64,000 nt of DNA, taken from the NCBI GenBank assembly GCA_028641055.1, contig CM054060.1:316375344-316439343 (forward strand), read 5' to 3'. The first letter of the stretch is position 1; every line of letters starts with the position of its first letter. Below are positions 33,160-42,917 of the stretch, piece by piece. The position numbers and the translations under genes are program-made. The DNA is from Alopecurus myosuroides. Taxonomy: Eukaryota; Streptophyta; Magnoliopsida; Poales; Poaceae. The notes beneath the pieces were generated by a model. It was not told where the DNA came from. It searched no databases and worked only from the letters and a program-made list of their open reading frames with translations.

Positions 33160-35290
33160 TTGCAAATCAACTTGATTAAAATCTTTCCAACTTTCTTGGG
33201 TCTAATTGTGTTCGTACTTGGGCTTACATGTAGCGGGTTCTTGGGCCACTGCTTTACCTTTATGAACCATAGGTTGCATCCCAGTTCAATGTATTACCCT
33301 CCAAAAAAAAATCACAGTTCAATGTATACGTCGGAATTTTGTGGTACTTCAGAATTATACTAAATAAATCTCTAGTATGTGCTGCTCTACATAGCACTTG
33401 TTCGAATGAAACTACCGTCAGAGCATGCACATCCCACAGGCAGCGGGACGAAGAACGTATCACATTAGTATACTTTTGACAACAATAAGTATTATGATTT
33501 CCAACACCCTCGATGCTACTCCAGCATCAGTTAACTGCAAGTCTGCAACTTAGAGCAAAAGAACCTTGCAAAAAAATAACTTAGAGCAAAAGAAAAGAAA
33601 ACGGCGATACTGGGCAAAAGAGCAGAGGAACAAAAGCCTAGCGGGTGTGGCATCTGGCCCCGAGTCCGCTGGTGGCTTAGCACCGCCGCTTAGCTACCCG
33701 CGCATCCCCCAACCGCTGCCAGCCATGCGCGACCCCAGCCTCAAGTCGAAGCCGGCCTGTACCGCCATGAATCTAGCGCCTGCCAGCACCCGTTATCCGC
33801 CGCAGTTGAGCCGTTCTAGCTGGGAGAGGAGGCAGGGTGCAGAACCCTGGAGAGTAATGCTTTATGCTTGCATATGGATCATGTCGTTCCTATCACCAAA
33901 TCGCCTCATGGTGTCGTTTTTCCGGTCGCAGGATCTCCACTTGGCGTACGTGAGAGGAATTGAGATGGAGAAGCTTGTTTTCGGGATTTTCTTCTGTTGG
34001 GCGACGATGAGTACGATGGAAAAGCCACCGTCACCGCGCGTGTTGCCTACCCTACACACCAAGCCGACCCGGATCGACAGAGGCGTCGGCCCTCTCTGCT
34101 TTCCCATGTGTTCTCTGTTGGTCTTTTCTCCTGTGTTTTCGTGCCCTCGCCAGAATCGTCCCGCGCCTGCCCTCAAGGTGCGTCCCGGTGACAACACCAT
34201 AGAAGGAAGGGCCAGCGACTTGCCCTCGCCAGAATCGTTCCGCACTGCCCTCAAGGTGCGTCCCGGCGACACCTCCATAGAAGGAAGGGCCAGCGATGAT
34301 GTCTGTCGTGTCGGCGTGCTCAGCTTCTCCGTGATGAATCGGTAGATTATAGCTAGATCATATACATCCGAGTCTGTAACTGTGTCTAGCAAGGATCTTT
34401 CTTCGATTTCAGGTTTCTTTTAGCAAGGCCCACTTCTTAGGCACGGAAACATCGATAGAAGTGAGCCAAGGGCCGCTTCGGACGATCCTGTCGCATCAGG
34501 TTTTTACCGATCGTGGTAAATCTATTTCTTTGCGCGACGCGAAAGCGAGCGACGTACGACGTACCGTGAGACGAAGGCTGGGGAGGTCCACGGCCGGCAA
34601 CAAACCGAGTTGGAAGGAGTGTAGCGTGGTGGAGCCTAGGTTTCTCTGTGCGCCGAGTCCGCTTGCAGCACTCCGACGTCCTTCCTCCGTCAAGCCATGC
34701 AACGAGCGTGTGGGTTTGTCCTCCTATATGTCCACGGTCCCTGCATCGACGGTTGTCCTCGGCATTGCTATGTGTCGCACATAATCTGTTCGTCCTCTTC
34801 GCCGGCTGCTCGTCCTGGTTCCACGCTACCGGAGGCGTGTGTATTTATGGGACGGCTCCGTAGCCTGACTCCACGATGAATTAAGAGTTCTCATCGATAG
34901 AGAGGATGGACGAAGCGACAGATAAAGGAGAGTCCTGATAGCGGCCAGGTTCCATAAGCGATTGGGAAACCGATTATTTTAGCGATCCGGTTAATTACGG
35001 CACTAAACGTACTTTGGAGAAGAAACTTCTTTTTAGAAGAAACTTGCCGTATGGCATAAGGAATCGGACAGTTGGAATCGTATTAGACTATGCACAATCG
35101 TGCGAGCTGAGAACCATCAGATGGACAAAGCCTTAACGGACCAAACGAACAAAGCCTACAACGTACCAACGTACCACTTGACAGATTATGAATCCCAATA
35201 GGTATAACTTACCGGTGGCAAGGTGGGTAATTTGTGTCAACTTTGAGGCTAGTTTCAATGACCTACCAAACCAAATCAAACCAAGGAAGC
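33160..35290. other. Body of the inner Helitron, unassigned
   Basis: Contains GC-rich, gene-like sequence at 33640-34330 and 34460-34870. Open frames of 259 codons (33566-34345, plus) and 176 codons (33862-34392, minus) overlap on opposite strands and match no family I recognise. Captured exons are likely but unproven. Confidence 0.4.
34142..34298 (+). repeat. Two-copy tandem duplication, 79-bp period
   Basis: TGCCCTCGCCAGAATCG starts units at 34142 and 34221. The second is 78 bases because one base is missing. The two copies diverge by several substitutions. Confidence 0.85.
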
Positions 35291-35739
35291 CTTAACGCTT
35301 TTATTATTAGGTATAGATCTCTGTCGTAGACCATGTACTACTCAAATCCATTGATCCACGATCATAAAAGAAAAGCGTGCGTTAAAGCAAGGTTACAAGC
35401 CGTCCCATGTTGGAGACGAGTTCCTATCCGCCGAGATCAACTTGCGTTACATGTTCGATCGCCGTTGCCGGCCATGTATTGGTACACCGGAACTTGCAAG
35501 AGGCTCGTGCTCGTTACCACATCTGTTGATAAGGGCCACATCAATGGCATCCTTTTCAATAGGCCACGGTGAAGAAGGGTTGAGCTGCCGATTGGGCCTG
35601 GCCGGCGTGATCTCCGGTAGAGAGGCGGGGCAGGCAGTCGACTTGCTGGAAGAAGAGGAGGTCGTTGAGTTTGGGCCGCACGCGGCACATGGAGCAGAGT
35701 GGGGAGGCAACAAGCGCCGGAACGCGACGGCAACATGCC

Positions 35740-35938
35740 AGAGCATGCATGAGGGGTGCGCGCGGAGCAAAACGTCAATGCAGTCAGCTCGGAAAGCGTG
35801 CGTTCAAAGCTTGTCGCCCCCAGGCGAACTCCAGCAGGCACACTGCGCGGTTTCGGGTACCGGCGCTCTCGTCCTACGCCTAGAGGAATTGCCCCGATGG
35901 AAGCGACTTGATGGCCGCATCGTCCAGACCATGCGGCC
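35740..35938 (-). pseudogene. RING-H2 (ATL-type) E3 ubiquitin ligase fragment captured by the outer Helitron
   Basis: The minus strand reads HGLDDAAIKSLPSGQF (the GLD motif that precedes the RING in ATL proteins), then RAVCLLEFA (first zinc-binding Cys with a degraded partner), and, after a frameshift, HAFRADCIDVLLRAHPSCMLW. The last piece matches the H-x2-H/C-x-C-I-D-x-W-L-x4-H-x-S-C-P-L-C order of a RING-H2 finger with some key residues changed. Two stops and at least one frameshift rule out function. ATL proteins are membrane-linked ubiquitin ligases in plants; only the GLD-RING part is here, which fits exon-scale capture by a Helitron. Confidence 0.65.
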
Positions 35939-36129
35939 ACAAAGTGTGGTACTGGATGTTGTCTTAGGTGACTAGGTGATGAAGGATGTGAAGGAGTCGT
36001 TTGCCAGCGAGGAGCGGCCTCCCGCGTGTGTGATAAGCAGTAGAGGCTCTCGAGGCTGCCTTCCACGCCACTGCCATGATTGACTGGATTGTTGAATTTG
36101 TGCCTGCAGATTAGGGGAAGTATCATGTA

Positions 36130-37380
36130 TACTCTCTCTGTTTTGATTTTTTCAACTCAATTTACTCTGGCCAATTGCAAATCAGCGTCATTGTGGTACT
36201 GAGGTTGATGCTATCGAGACTGAAGAGGTGCTGAAAATTGTTGTGCGGCTGGAGTTACATGTTCATCAAATTTCAGAATTGGTCCGATCGATTGGTTCTG
36301 CTGGGTGCACAGACCAGTCTATTGGTCACTGGTGTCCCTGAAGTTATACTATACAACTCATGTATCAAACACTTGGTAGTCTATACATCAATGTGTGTTG
36401 TCCAATCTGTTTATTCGATGCTTACCCTACGGGAAAAAATGTTGATAGATATGGCTCCAAGTCCATGTTATCTGATGCTTTTCATGAGCGATGCACTGGT
36501 TTGCTCGGAGCGTTACCTTTACATATTGTCTGCGCCAAAGGAGAGGCTGACGCCCATTATTCCGTACAAGAGACAATCCAAAGCCAAGCCATCTCGTGGA
36601 GGTTGGGTAGATGATAGAAGAAGATCCGTGGAGTCCATACAGTTGGTATACACATGCCGCACACGTCAGAGTGGCTGTTCTTGTGGAAGCAATTGGACTT
36701 GTACAAAGCCCTATTCCATCATCGGACACAAAACAATGAGTTTGATCGGATAACTAAAATACCAACTGAAAGCCACACCCTCAATTTTTTAGAGAAGAAT
36801 GAGTTATATGTATTGCATTGCAAGTAGACTATATTTGCACTTTATATGTGTCCCACTGCCAACTTCGTTGCCATATATGTTAGTCTGCCACGAGTCACAG
36901 ATTGCTTTATACATCAATTTTCTCTGTTCATCAAAGAATAAAATTAACAAAGCTACATGCTTTTACAACTTTGTTCCTCTTCTATCCACTAATCGTGCTT
37001 TGAAATCATTGTTAGTCAATTTTGAGTAACATTATGAGCTGTCTGTTTTATTGCTACAACTAAGATTTTTCAGGAAAATCAAAACGTTAATCAAGGCAGA
37101 TATTCAAAGGTACTAAGTGAAACCCGGTCTGTTTTAGTAAAGTTCATGGATTTTTAAGCTGTATGGTTGAATGCTCGACCGAGATTAGTAGAGAAAATCA
37201 TGATTCCATTACACGAATGTGTCACCAGGTAATAATTGTTATATTGCATATACATGTTCAACATACACACCACATTTTTTGTATGATCAGCTGGTTCAAA
37301 TCCTCTCCCGCCGCTCTTCTGGCATAAGCCTTGCATCATTTTACTCCTTGGATAGGAATAGAGGCAACATGTACATCTAG
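36130..37380. other. Outer Helitron, unassigned body
   Basis: Open frames at 36238-36753 (plus) and 36427-36729 (minus) have no recognisable motif. The sequence is AT-rich with no terminal repeats. Confidence 0.35.
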
Positions 37381-37410
37381 GGCGGGAGAACATAATTATG
37401 ATAACCGCCT

Positions 37411-37447
37411 CCCCACCCCCCCCCCCCCCCGCCGCGCGCGCGCCCGC
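37411..37447. repeat. Poly-C and CG-rich simple repeat
   Basis: CCCCACCCCC-type tract followed by alternating GC (GCCGCGCGCGCGCCCGCG). Low complexity. Confidence 0.85.
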
Positions 37448-37819
37448 GTACGGTAAATAAAAGAAAACAAAAGATCTCTTAACATGCTATCTTGACAGAG
37501 AAGGCGACCACAGTCCCTCACGCCGCAGCCAGTTGGTCTTATGGGAGCGGGAACTCCTTCCTCCTCCATCTGCGGCCCTAGCGATGGGAGGGAGGGAACC
37601 CCAGTGTTTCGATAAATGTAAGCAGCGGAGCCACGAATAAAGCTTCGAGTCTCATCTTTGCGTCGTCCATAGCGGAGGCGAGGAGCTCGGATGATTATGT
37701 CCAATGGTGAAACTCTAAAATATTAAAAATAAACTTGTAAAACTCAACCCGTACAATGCACAAACATATTTGCTATCTAAACGAATTGTTTTTCATGGCA
37801 TTTGATTTTTTTTTTCTCA

Positions 37820-37849
37820 CCCGTTGCAGCGCACGGGCATGTTTACTAG
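37820..37849 (+). other. Helitron 3' end (outer Helitron): hairpin plus CTAG
   Basis: CCCGTTGC...GCACGGG stem with a short loop, spacer CATGTTTA, then CTAG and the target T. Confidence 0.85.
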
Positions 37850-37879
37850 TACATATTCATGAAACATCTCTCAAACTAA

Positions 37880-38263
37880 TTAACTCCGACCGGGTCCTAA
37901 ACCGCGGGGTGCTGAGTCGCGGGTGCTACGCATCCATAGGTAAGGAACCCTCACAGGGTCATAGCTCACGTGGTAAGGAGCCCTCCGAATAATCGACCAA
38001 CCGCTGCTATACTCCCTATCGAGCAAGTACATGTAGCGACGGACGTGCTCGTCCTCCTCCCTGGTACGTTGTTGTACCACCTCCTTAGGGGCCGGCTCAC
38101 TCCGCACCGACCGTGGCCCACGCGATGGCCACCAAAGAATATCCAGGTCGACCACGTCACCCACCTTTCTCACCAAGCCGCGTGTCCCGGTACTAATAAC
38201 CTCCCAGTGCCAGCCCGGCGGGGCCCAGTACCGGACATCGCCCGACGGGTCCAACAGAGACAT
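37880..38263 (-). CDS. Second CACTA gene, main exon (127 codons), function unknown
   Basis: Open from ATG 38263 to a stop at 37880. The sequence (MSLLDPSGDVRYWAPPGWHW..., later EDEHVRRYMYLLDREYSSGW) is rich in Trp, Arg and Tyr and has no domain I can name. It lies between the transposase and the B3 gene in the same orientation, where En/Spm-type elements carry their second gene. A probable promoter and first exon lie upstream (38937-38944 and 38669-38722), but I could not find an acceptor that joins them cleanly in frame. It may be an exon of one gene with the B3 exon, now separated by the Helitrons. Confidence 0.5.
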   Translation of the reverse strand: MSLLDPSGDVRYWAPPGWHWEVISTGTRGLVRKVGDVVDLDILWWPSRGPRSVRSEPAPKEVVQQRTREEDEHVRRYMYLLDREYSSGWSIIRRAPYHVSYDPVRVPYLWMRSTRDSAPRGLGPGRS

Positions 38264-38289
38264 CGTCGGTAAGAAAAATAAACTAAAAA

Positions 38290-38640
38290 CACATGCATGA
38301 TATATGGATTAAGTAAATATTTCTAATTAACTAAAAATTCACTAAGTAAAAATTCTACTAATTATAAATATTCACTAAGTAAATTTTTAAACTAAAATTC
38401 CTATATTATAAAATTCATCTAATAGTACTAAGAAAAACCTATTCGTTTCTAAACTAAACATTCACTAAGAAAAAAATAGGTAAGTACAAAACCTAAATTT
38501 TTTCTAAGTCTCGAAGACCTAAATTTTTTCTAAGTTTCCAATACCTAAATTTTTTTCTAAGTCTCCAATACCTAATACCTAATACTAATCTAACACTAAT
38601 ACTAATTTCAATACCTAAATTTTTTCTAAGTTGAGGAGGA
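38290..38640. repeat. AT-rich intron-like stretch with tandem ACCTAAATTTTTTCTAAG repeats
   Basis: At 38490-38632 the motif ACCTAAATTTTTTCTAAGT recurs four times with spacings of about 27-28 and then 75 bases. Before it lie repeats of CTAAGTAAAAATTC. On the minus strand this is the likely intron between 38668 and 38264. Confidence 0.7.
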
Positions 38641-38668
38641 TGAGGGCGCGGTGAGGAGGCGATCTCAC

Positions 38669-38722
38669 CTGAGGAGGAGGGCACGGCGGCGAGAAAGAAG
38701 GCTTGGGCGCGGGTGAGGCCAT
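38669..38722 (-). CDS. Probable first exon of the second CACTA gene (18 codons)
   Basis: ATG at 38722 opens MASPAPKPSFSPPCPPPQ, which ends at a consensus donor (CAG then GTGAG at 38668). It lies within a GC-rich leader. A duplicated 24-base unit (GGAGAGGACGGGCGGCGCGG) sits at 38757-38806. Confidence 0.4.
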
Positions 38723-38911
38723 CGGCGGCGATCTCGAGTGGCGCGGGGAGGCGAGGAGGAGAGGACGGGCGGCGCGGGAGGAGAGGACGGGCGGCGCGGG
38801 AGGAGGCGTAGAGGAGCGGCGGCGGCGAGGATCCCGACGGCGAGAATCGGGCAGCCTAACGGCGTCGTTCTGATTCTCGTCGTCGGGGACTTAGGAATTT
38901 AAGCGCCCTAG

Positions 38912-38936
38912 CCCCGGGCGGTTGCTCCGCCCGGGG
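38912..38936. promoter_or_regulatory. Perfect 10-bp GC inverted repeat next to a TATA box
   Basis: CCCCGGGCGG, loop TTGCT, CCGCCCGGGG. On the minus strand it begins right after the TATA box (38937-38944), near the transcription start of the second CACTA gene. Confidence 0.7.
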
Positions 38937-38944
38937 TTATATAG
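38937..38944 (-). promoter_or_regulatory. TATA box of the second CACTA gene
   Basis: CTATATAA on the minus strand, 215 bases upstream of the probable first ATG (38722), with a GC-rich leader between. The CACTA palindromic repeat (38955-38986) lies just upstream. Confidence 0.6.
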
Positions 38945-38954
38945 GCGGGGGCCT

Positions 38955-38990
38955 TTTGCCCCGGTTGGTAACACGAACCGGGGCAAAAGG
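38955..38990. repeat. Internal copy of the CACTA CCCCGGTTGGT palindrome
   Basis: CCCCGGTTGGTAACACGAACCGGGGC, the same palindrome as in the subterminal regions, placed in the internal promoter. Confidence 0.8.
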
Positions 38991-38999
38991 CCCAAAATT

Positions 39000-39400
39000 T
39001 CTGTTTTTTTTCTACCGCCAATTTTTTTCCTTTCGAACATTTCAAATACTATTTAAAATACGTTTTCAAATACATTTCAAATGGTTTAGAATTTGGAGAA
39101 ACTTTCAATATGAAAAGTGTTTAAAATTGCGTGAACATTTAAAATACATTTTCTATTTTATAAATAATTATTCTAACTATTTAAACTAGTAACAATTTTT
39201 GAATTTCCAAACATTTTTAAAAACCTATTTTATGAATGGTTTAGAATTTGGAGAAACTTTGTATATGAAAAGTGTTTAAAATTGTGTAAACATTTCAAAT
39301 ACATTTTCTGTTTTATGAAATAATTATTCGAACTATTTAAACTAGTAACAATTTTTGAAAATTCAAACATTAAAAAAAACTAATTTATGAATGGTTTAAT
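39000..39400. repeat. AT-rich spacer with a diverged tandem duplication (about 178-bp period)
   Basis: ATGGTTTAGAATTTGGAGAAACTTT occurs at about 39079 and 39235; AACTATTTAAACTAGTAAC occurs at 39174 and 39333. It separates the transposase 3' end from the second gene. Confidence 0.65.
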
Positions 39401-39479
39401 CTGCAATGTTGGATACATTATTACAAAATAGTCTAGAAATATTACATGAACCGTGAAGGTTTAATACGTTATTACCAAC

Positions 39480-42340
39480 TATTGCCGCCATTGTTTACTT
39501 TTCTGTCGTAGCCATGGTGTATCTTCCTTATTTAACGCGATGCTTGGGTCAGTTTTCATTCAAAGGGCGGAATTTCTTTAAAGTTATTATAATCTTCTGA
39601 CATGTCTCTCCTGTCTTCCACTCCCACAATGTTTCTTTTCCCTAAAAGAACTATGTGCCGCTTCGGCTCACCGTATGATGTACTAGAATTCTTTTTTTTT
39701 TCTTTTTCTCGGTTGGGTAGACACGTCTTTCACATAGAAAACTTGAGCCACATCTTTGGCTAGGACGAATGGTTCGTTTCTGTACCCAAGATTGTTGAGA
39801 TCCACTGTTGTCATTCCGTAGACATTTGTAGAACTGTGTAGTGTGCTTTAGAGAACATTTGTAGAACTATGTAGTGTGCTTTAGTGAAAGAATGTCCGTC
39901 CATAAATATCTTTGCTTTCCTTCCTAGCATGCCCTTTCCGCTCATTCTTCCCCCATGCCGCGATTCGGGAACACCAATCGACTTAAGGCCTGGAAGAAAA
40001 TCAACACAAAACTCAATTACCTCCTCTGTTCCATAACCCTTGGAGATGCTTCCTTCTGGCCTAGCACGGTTGTGAACATGTTTCTTTAAGAATCCCATGA
40101 ACCTCTCAACTGGGAACATATTGTGTAGAAACATAGGACCGAGAATGGTAATCTCTTTGACTAGGTGAACTAGGAGGTGTGTCATAATATTGAAGAAGGA
40201 TGGTGGGTACACCAACTCTAAGCTGACAAGACATTGGACCACATCTGTCTGTAACGCTGATAGGCTTTCTGGATTGATTACCTTCTGAGAAATTGCATTG
40301 AGGAATGCGCATAACTTCACAATGGGTAGTCGAACATTTTCTGGTAGAACCCCCCTCAACGCAATCGGAAACAATTGTGTCATCAACACGTGGCAGTCAT
40401 GAGACTTCACGTGTTGGAATTTTTTTCTGCCACATTTATTGTTTCCTTTATATTCGACGAGAAGTCATACGGAACCTTGATACTATTTAGTGCTTCAAAA
40501 AATATTTTCTTCTCTTCCTTGGTAAGAGCGTAGCTGGCAGGACCACCTTGAAACCTCTCAGGATTCTTGCCGTCTCGTCCATTCGTATGTTGCTGGTCCT
40601 GCCGTGCTTCAGATGTATCTTTTGACTTCCCATACAAGCCAAAGAAGTCTAGCAGATTCACGCAGAGATTCTTCGTCAGGTGCATCACGTTGATCACAGA
40701 GCGGACATCTAGGATTTTCCAATAGGGTAGTTCCCAAAATATAGATTTCTTCTTACACATGGGTGCGTGTCCGTCGGCGTTATTCGGAACAACTTGTCTG
40801 CTCGGACCCTTTCCAAATATTACATTCAAATCCTTCACCATATCAAATACATCATCACCAGGTCGGAGGATAGGCGTCTCCCGGGTATCTGTCTCACCAT
40901 TGAAATGTTTGCGAGCTTTTCTTAATGGGTGCTTGCGTGGAAGAAAACAACGATACCCGAGGTCCACAACCTTCTTACATTTATCCAGATATACACTTTC
41001 GGTGTCATCTAAACAGTGTGTGCATGCATTGTATCCCTTGTTTGTATGTCCAGAAATGTTACTAAGAGCAGGTCAATCGTTGATGGTTACGAACAACAGC
41101 GCTCGTAGGTTAAATTCTTTTTGTACGTGCTCGTCCCACACAGGTACACCTTCTTCACGCCACAACTATAAAAGTTCATCGACTAATGGTCTTAGGTACA
41201 CATCAATGTCGTTGCCCGGTTGTCTCGGACCTTGGATCAGCACTGGCATCATAATGAACTTTCTCTTCATGCACAACTAAGGTGGAAGGTTATAGATACA
41301 TAGAGTTACAGGGCAGGTGCTATGGTTGCAGCTCTGCTCAATAAATGGATTAAATCCATCTGTACTTAGACCAAACCATAAGTTCATTGCCTCACCTGCA
41401 AAGCGCGGGAACTTTCTCTCGATTTTTCTCCACTGCGACCCATCAGCGGGGTGTCTCAACATCTCATCTTTCTTACGATCTTCCATGTGCCATCGCAAAA
41501 GTTTGGCATGCTCTTTGTTTCTGAACAAAAGTTTCAACCGTGGTATTATAGGAGCATACCACATCACCTTTGTAGGAACCCTCTTCCTGGGGCGCTCACC
41601 CTCAACATCGTCAGGGTCGTCTAGTCTGATGTTATACCGCAATGTAGTGCATACCGGGCATTATTCCAAATTCTCGTACTTCTCACCGCGGTAGAGGATG
41701 CAGTCATTAATGCAGGCATGTATCTTCTCCACGTCTAATCCTAGGGGGCATACAAGCTTCTTTGCTTGGTATGTACTGTCGGGCAATTCATTATTTCTGG
41801 GAAGCTGCGTCTTCACTATTTGCAGCAGCTTTGTAAATCCGCTGTCAGTCACATCGTTCTCGGCCTTCCATTGAAGCAATTCCAGTGTGCTGTCCAGCTT
41901 TTTTTGCCCGTCTTCGCAAGTTGGATACAACAATGTTTTGTGATCCTTTAATATCTGGTCGAACTTCACCCTCACCTTTTCAATATCGCTTCTGTCTTTG
42001 CATCCGTAATAGCCTGGTCAAGATCATCGATGGGCTCATCTGGTGCCTGCAACTCTGATTCCACTTAATTGTTATCTTCCATTCCAGTACTGGCACCGTA
42101 TTAAGGGAACATGTCATGATAGTTGTCATCATTCTCTTCTTCTTCGTTGTCTTCCATCATAACCCCTCTTTCTCCGTGCTTAGTCCAACAATTATAGTCA
42201 GGCATGAAACCGGATTGAAACATGTGGAAGTGGATGACTCTGTGAGAAGAGTGTTCCTTCTGATTCCGACATACAGCACATGGACAACAGATAAAATTAT
42301 TCTGCTTGTTTTCCTGGGCCACCTCGAGAAAATAACCCAC
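39480..42340 (-). pseudogene. CACTA transposase (TNPD/Transposase_21 type), broken and internally deleted
   Basis: Homologous blocks lie in order on the minus strand. 42340-42101: N-terminal transposon-associated domain (NFICCPCAVCRNQ...HFHMFQSGFMPDY...CWTKHGE). 41975-41661: ESTYxAKKxVCPLGL-like region ending in CINDCILYRGEKYENL. 41642-41277: RIRxDDPxDVEGERPRKRVP-type block to YNLPP. 41276-40970: block to CTHCLDDTESVYLDKCKKVVDLG. 40967-40407: FWELPYWKILDVRSVINVMH and NLCVNLL. 40410-39811: KSHDCHVLMTQL, PPSFFNIMTHLLVHL, NRARPEGSI. 39800-39480: VDLNNLGY...FVLAKDVAQVFYV and a Lys-rich tail. In-frame stops occur near 41276, 41170 and 41085, a frameshift near 41985 and another near 40405. About 200 residues between GHSFTKAHYIVLQ and the C-terminal block are missing. 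The family cuts CACTA ends; this copy cannot. Confidence 0.9.
39811..39880 (-). repeat. 33-bp tandem duplication in the transposase pseudogene
   Basis: ACATTTGTAGAACT(G/A)TGTAGTGTGCTTTAG appears twice (about 39822 and 39855). It gives KAHYIVLQM and KAHYTVLQM in the frame, exactly where the central deletion lies. Confidence 0.8.
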
Positions 42341-42650
42341 TATAATTATTAATTAAGAACTGTTACAAAACACCATGAATAGAGAAATTACCAATGTTAC
42401 ATCGACAGATGAAAGGTTAAAGTTGATACCTCGACCGAGGAGGAAAGAAGGATGAGAAAGCTTATTTAATTAAGTGTGGCTCGGAAAAATTAAATCTTGC
42501 TTGTTTTCTGCGAGCTGAGATGGCGTTATTCTCCGGGCATTTCATCGTACACCTCTTGTGCATAGGAGGGAAAAAGAAGTGAGCACACACCACACAACTA
42601 GAAATATGTCCTCCAAAGTGAGTGACATGAGGAGAAGAGAGGGCTGGCAG

Positions 42651-42661
42651 GGTTTATATAG
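42651..42661 (-). promoter_or_regulatory. TATA box of the CACTA transposase gene
   Basis: CTATATAAACC on the minus strand, 253 bases from the right end and downstream of the subterminal repeats. A CT-rich leader follows (to about 42560), then a probable intron that ends at an acceptor (ATTATAG) near 42343. Confidence 0.65.
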
Positions 42662-42669
42662 TGTGGGGC

Positions 42670-42800
42670 TCATTTGCCCCGGTTGGAGCCACCAATCGGG
42701 GTAAAAGACCCCCTCCCCCATGACGCATCTGCACGCGCCCTGCTCGCCGAGGGCCTTTAGCCCCGGTTTGAGCCACCAACCGGGGCAAATGACCCCCGCA
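42670..42800. repeat. CACTA right subterminal palindromic repeats
   Basis: CCCCGGTTGGAGCCACCAATCGGGG (42677-42701) and CCCCGGTTTGAGCCACCAACCGGGG (42761-42785) match the motif at 30636-30840 and 38955-38986. Confidence 0.8.
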
Positions 42801-42889
42801 ACACGCGTCCTGCTCGCCCCGGCCCCACCTCTGCTGTCTTTTTCACCGGGTGGTGGCCGAGACGGGGCGAAAGGGGTGCTCGCCAGTGA

Positions 42890-42914
42890 GCAAAAGCCCC
42901 ATTCTTTACTAGTG
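42890..42914 (-). repeat. Right terminal repeat of the CACTA
   Basis: The minus strand reads CACTAGTAAAGAATGGGGC, followed on the outside by ACA, the target duplication. Confidence 0.88.
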
Positions 42915-42917
42915 ACA

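Larger units (their letters stand above)
32348..35317 (-). mobile_element. Inner Helitron (non-autonomous), minus strand, nested in the outer one
   Basis: On the minus strand the 5' end at 35317 reads TCTATACCTAATAATAA, identical over 17 bases to the outer Helitron start. The 3' end has the hairpin CCCCGTAGCAACGCACGGGC and then CTAG at 32351-32348. The flanks are A (complement of 35318) and T (complement of 32347), as expected. Length 2970 bp. No Rep/helicase is present. Two further hairpins of the same kind occur inside near the 3' end (32743-32766 and 32873-32890). Confidence 0.85.
32247..37849 (+). mobile_element. Outer Helitron (non-autonomous), plus strand
   Basis: The 5' end is TCTATACCTAATAATAA preceded by A (32246). 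The 3' end is the hairpin CCCGTTGCAGCGCACGGG (37820-37837), then eight bases, then CTAG (37846-37849) followed by T. TC...CTAG ends inserted between A and T are the Helitron hallmark. It sits inside the CACTA between the B3 gene and the second gene. The inner Helitron splits it 101 bases from its 5' end, leaving about 2.6 kb of its own sequence. That includes a RING-H2 gene scrap and no Rep/helicase. Confidence 0.85.
22126..42914 (-). mobile_element. CACTA (En/Spm-type) DNA transposon with nested insertions
   Basis: The left end is CACTA at 22126-22130; reading across the nested Copia it continues CACTAATGCAGAACATGGC. The right end is TAGTG at 42910-42914, whose reverse strand reads CACTAGTAAAGAATGGGGC. 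The ends share CACTA and a partly matching inner stretch. The 3-bp target duplication ACA is exact (22123-22125 and 42915-42917). Subtracting the Copia and the two Helitrons leaves about 6.7 kb. Its genes read on the minus strand: transposase (42340 to 39480), a small second gene (38722 to 37880), and a B3-domain gene (31916 to 31135). The element cannot be autonomous, because its transposase is broken and its left end is split. Confidence 0.9.

Noticed and set aside
33566..34345. 259-codon open frame in the inner Helitron
   Set aside because: It includes a tandem duplication, overlaps an open frame on the other strand, and has no family motif. Probably chance in GC-rich captured sequence.
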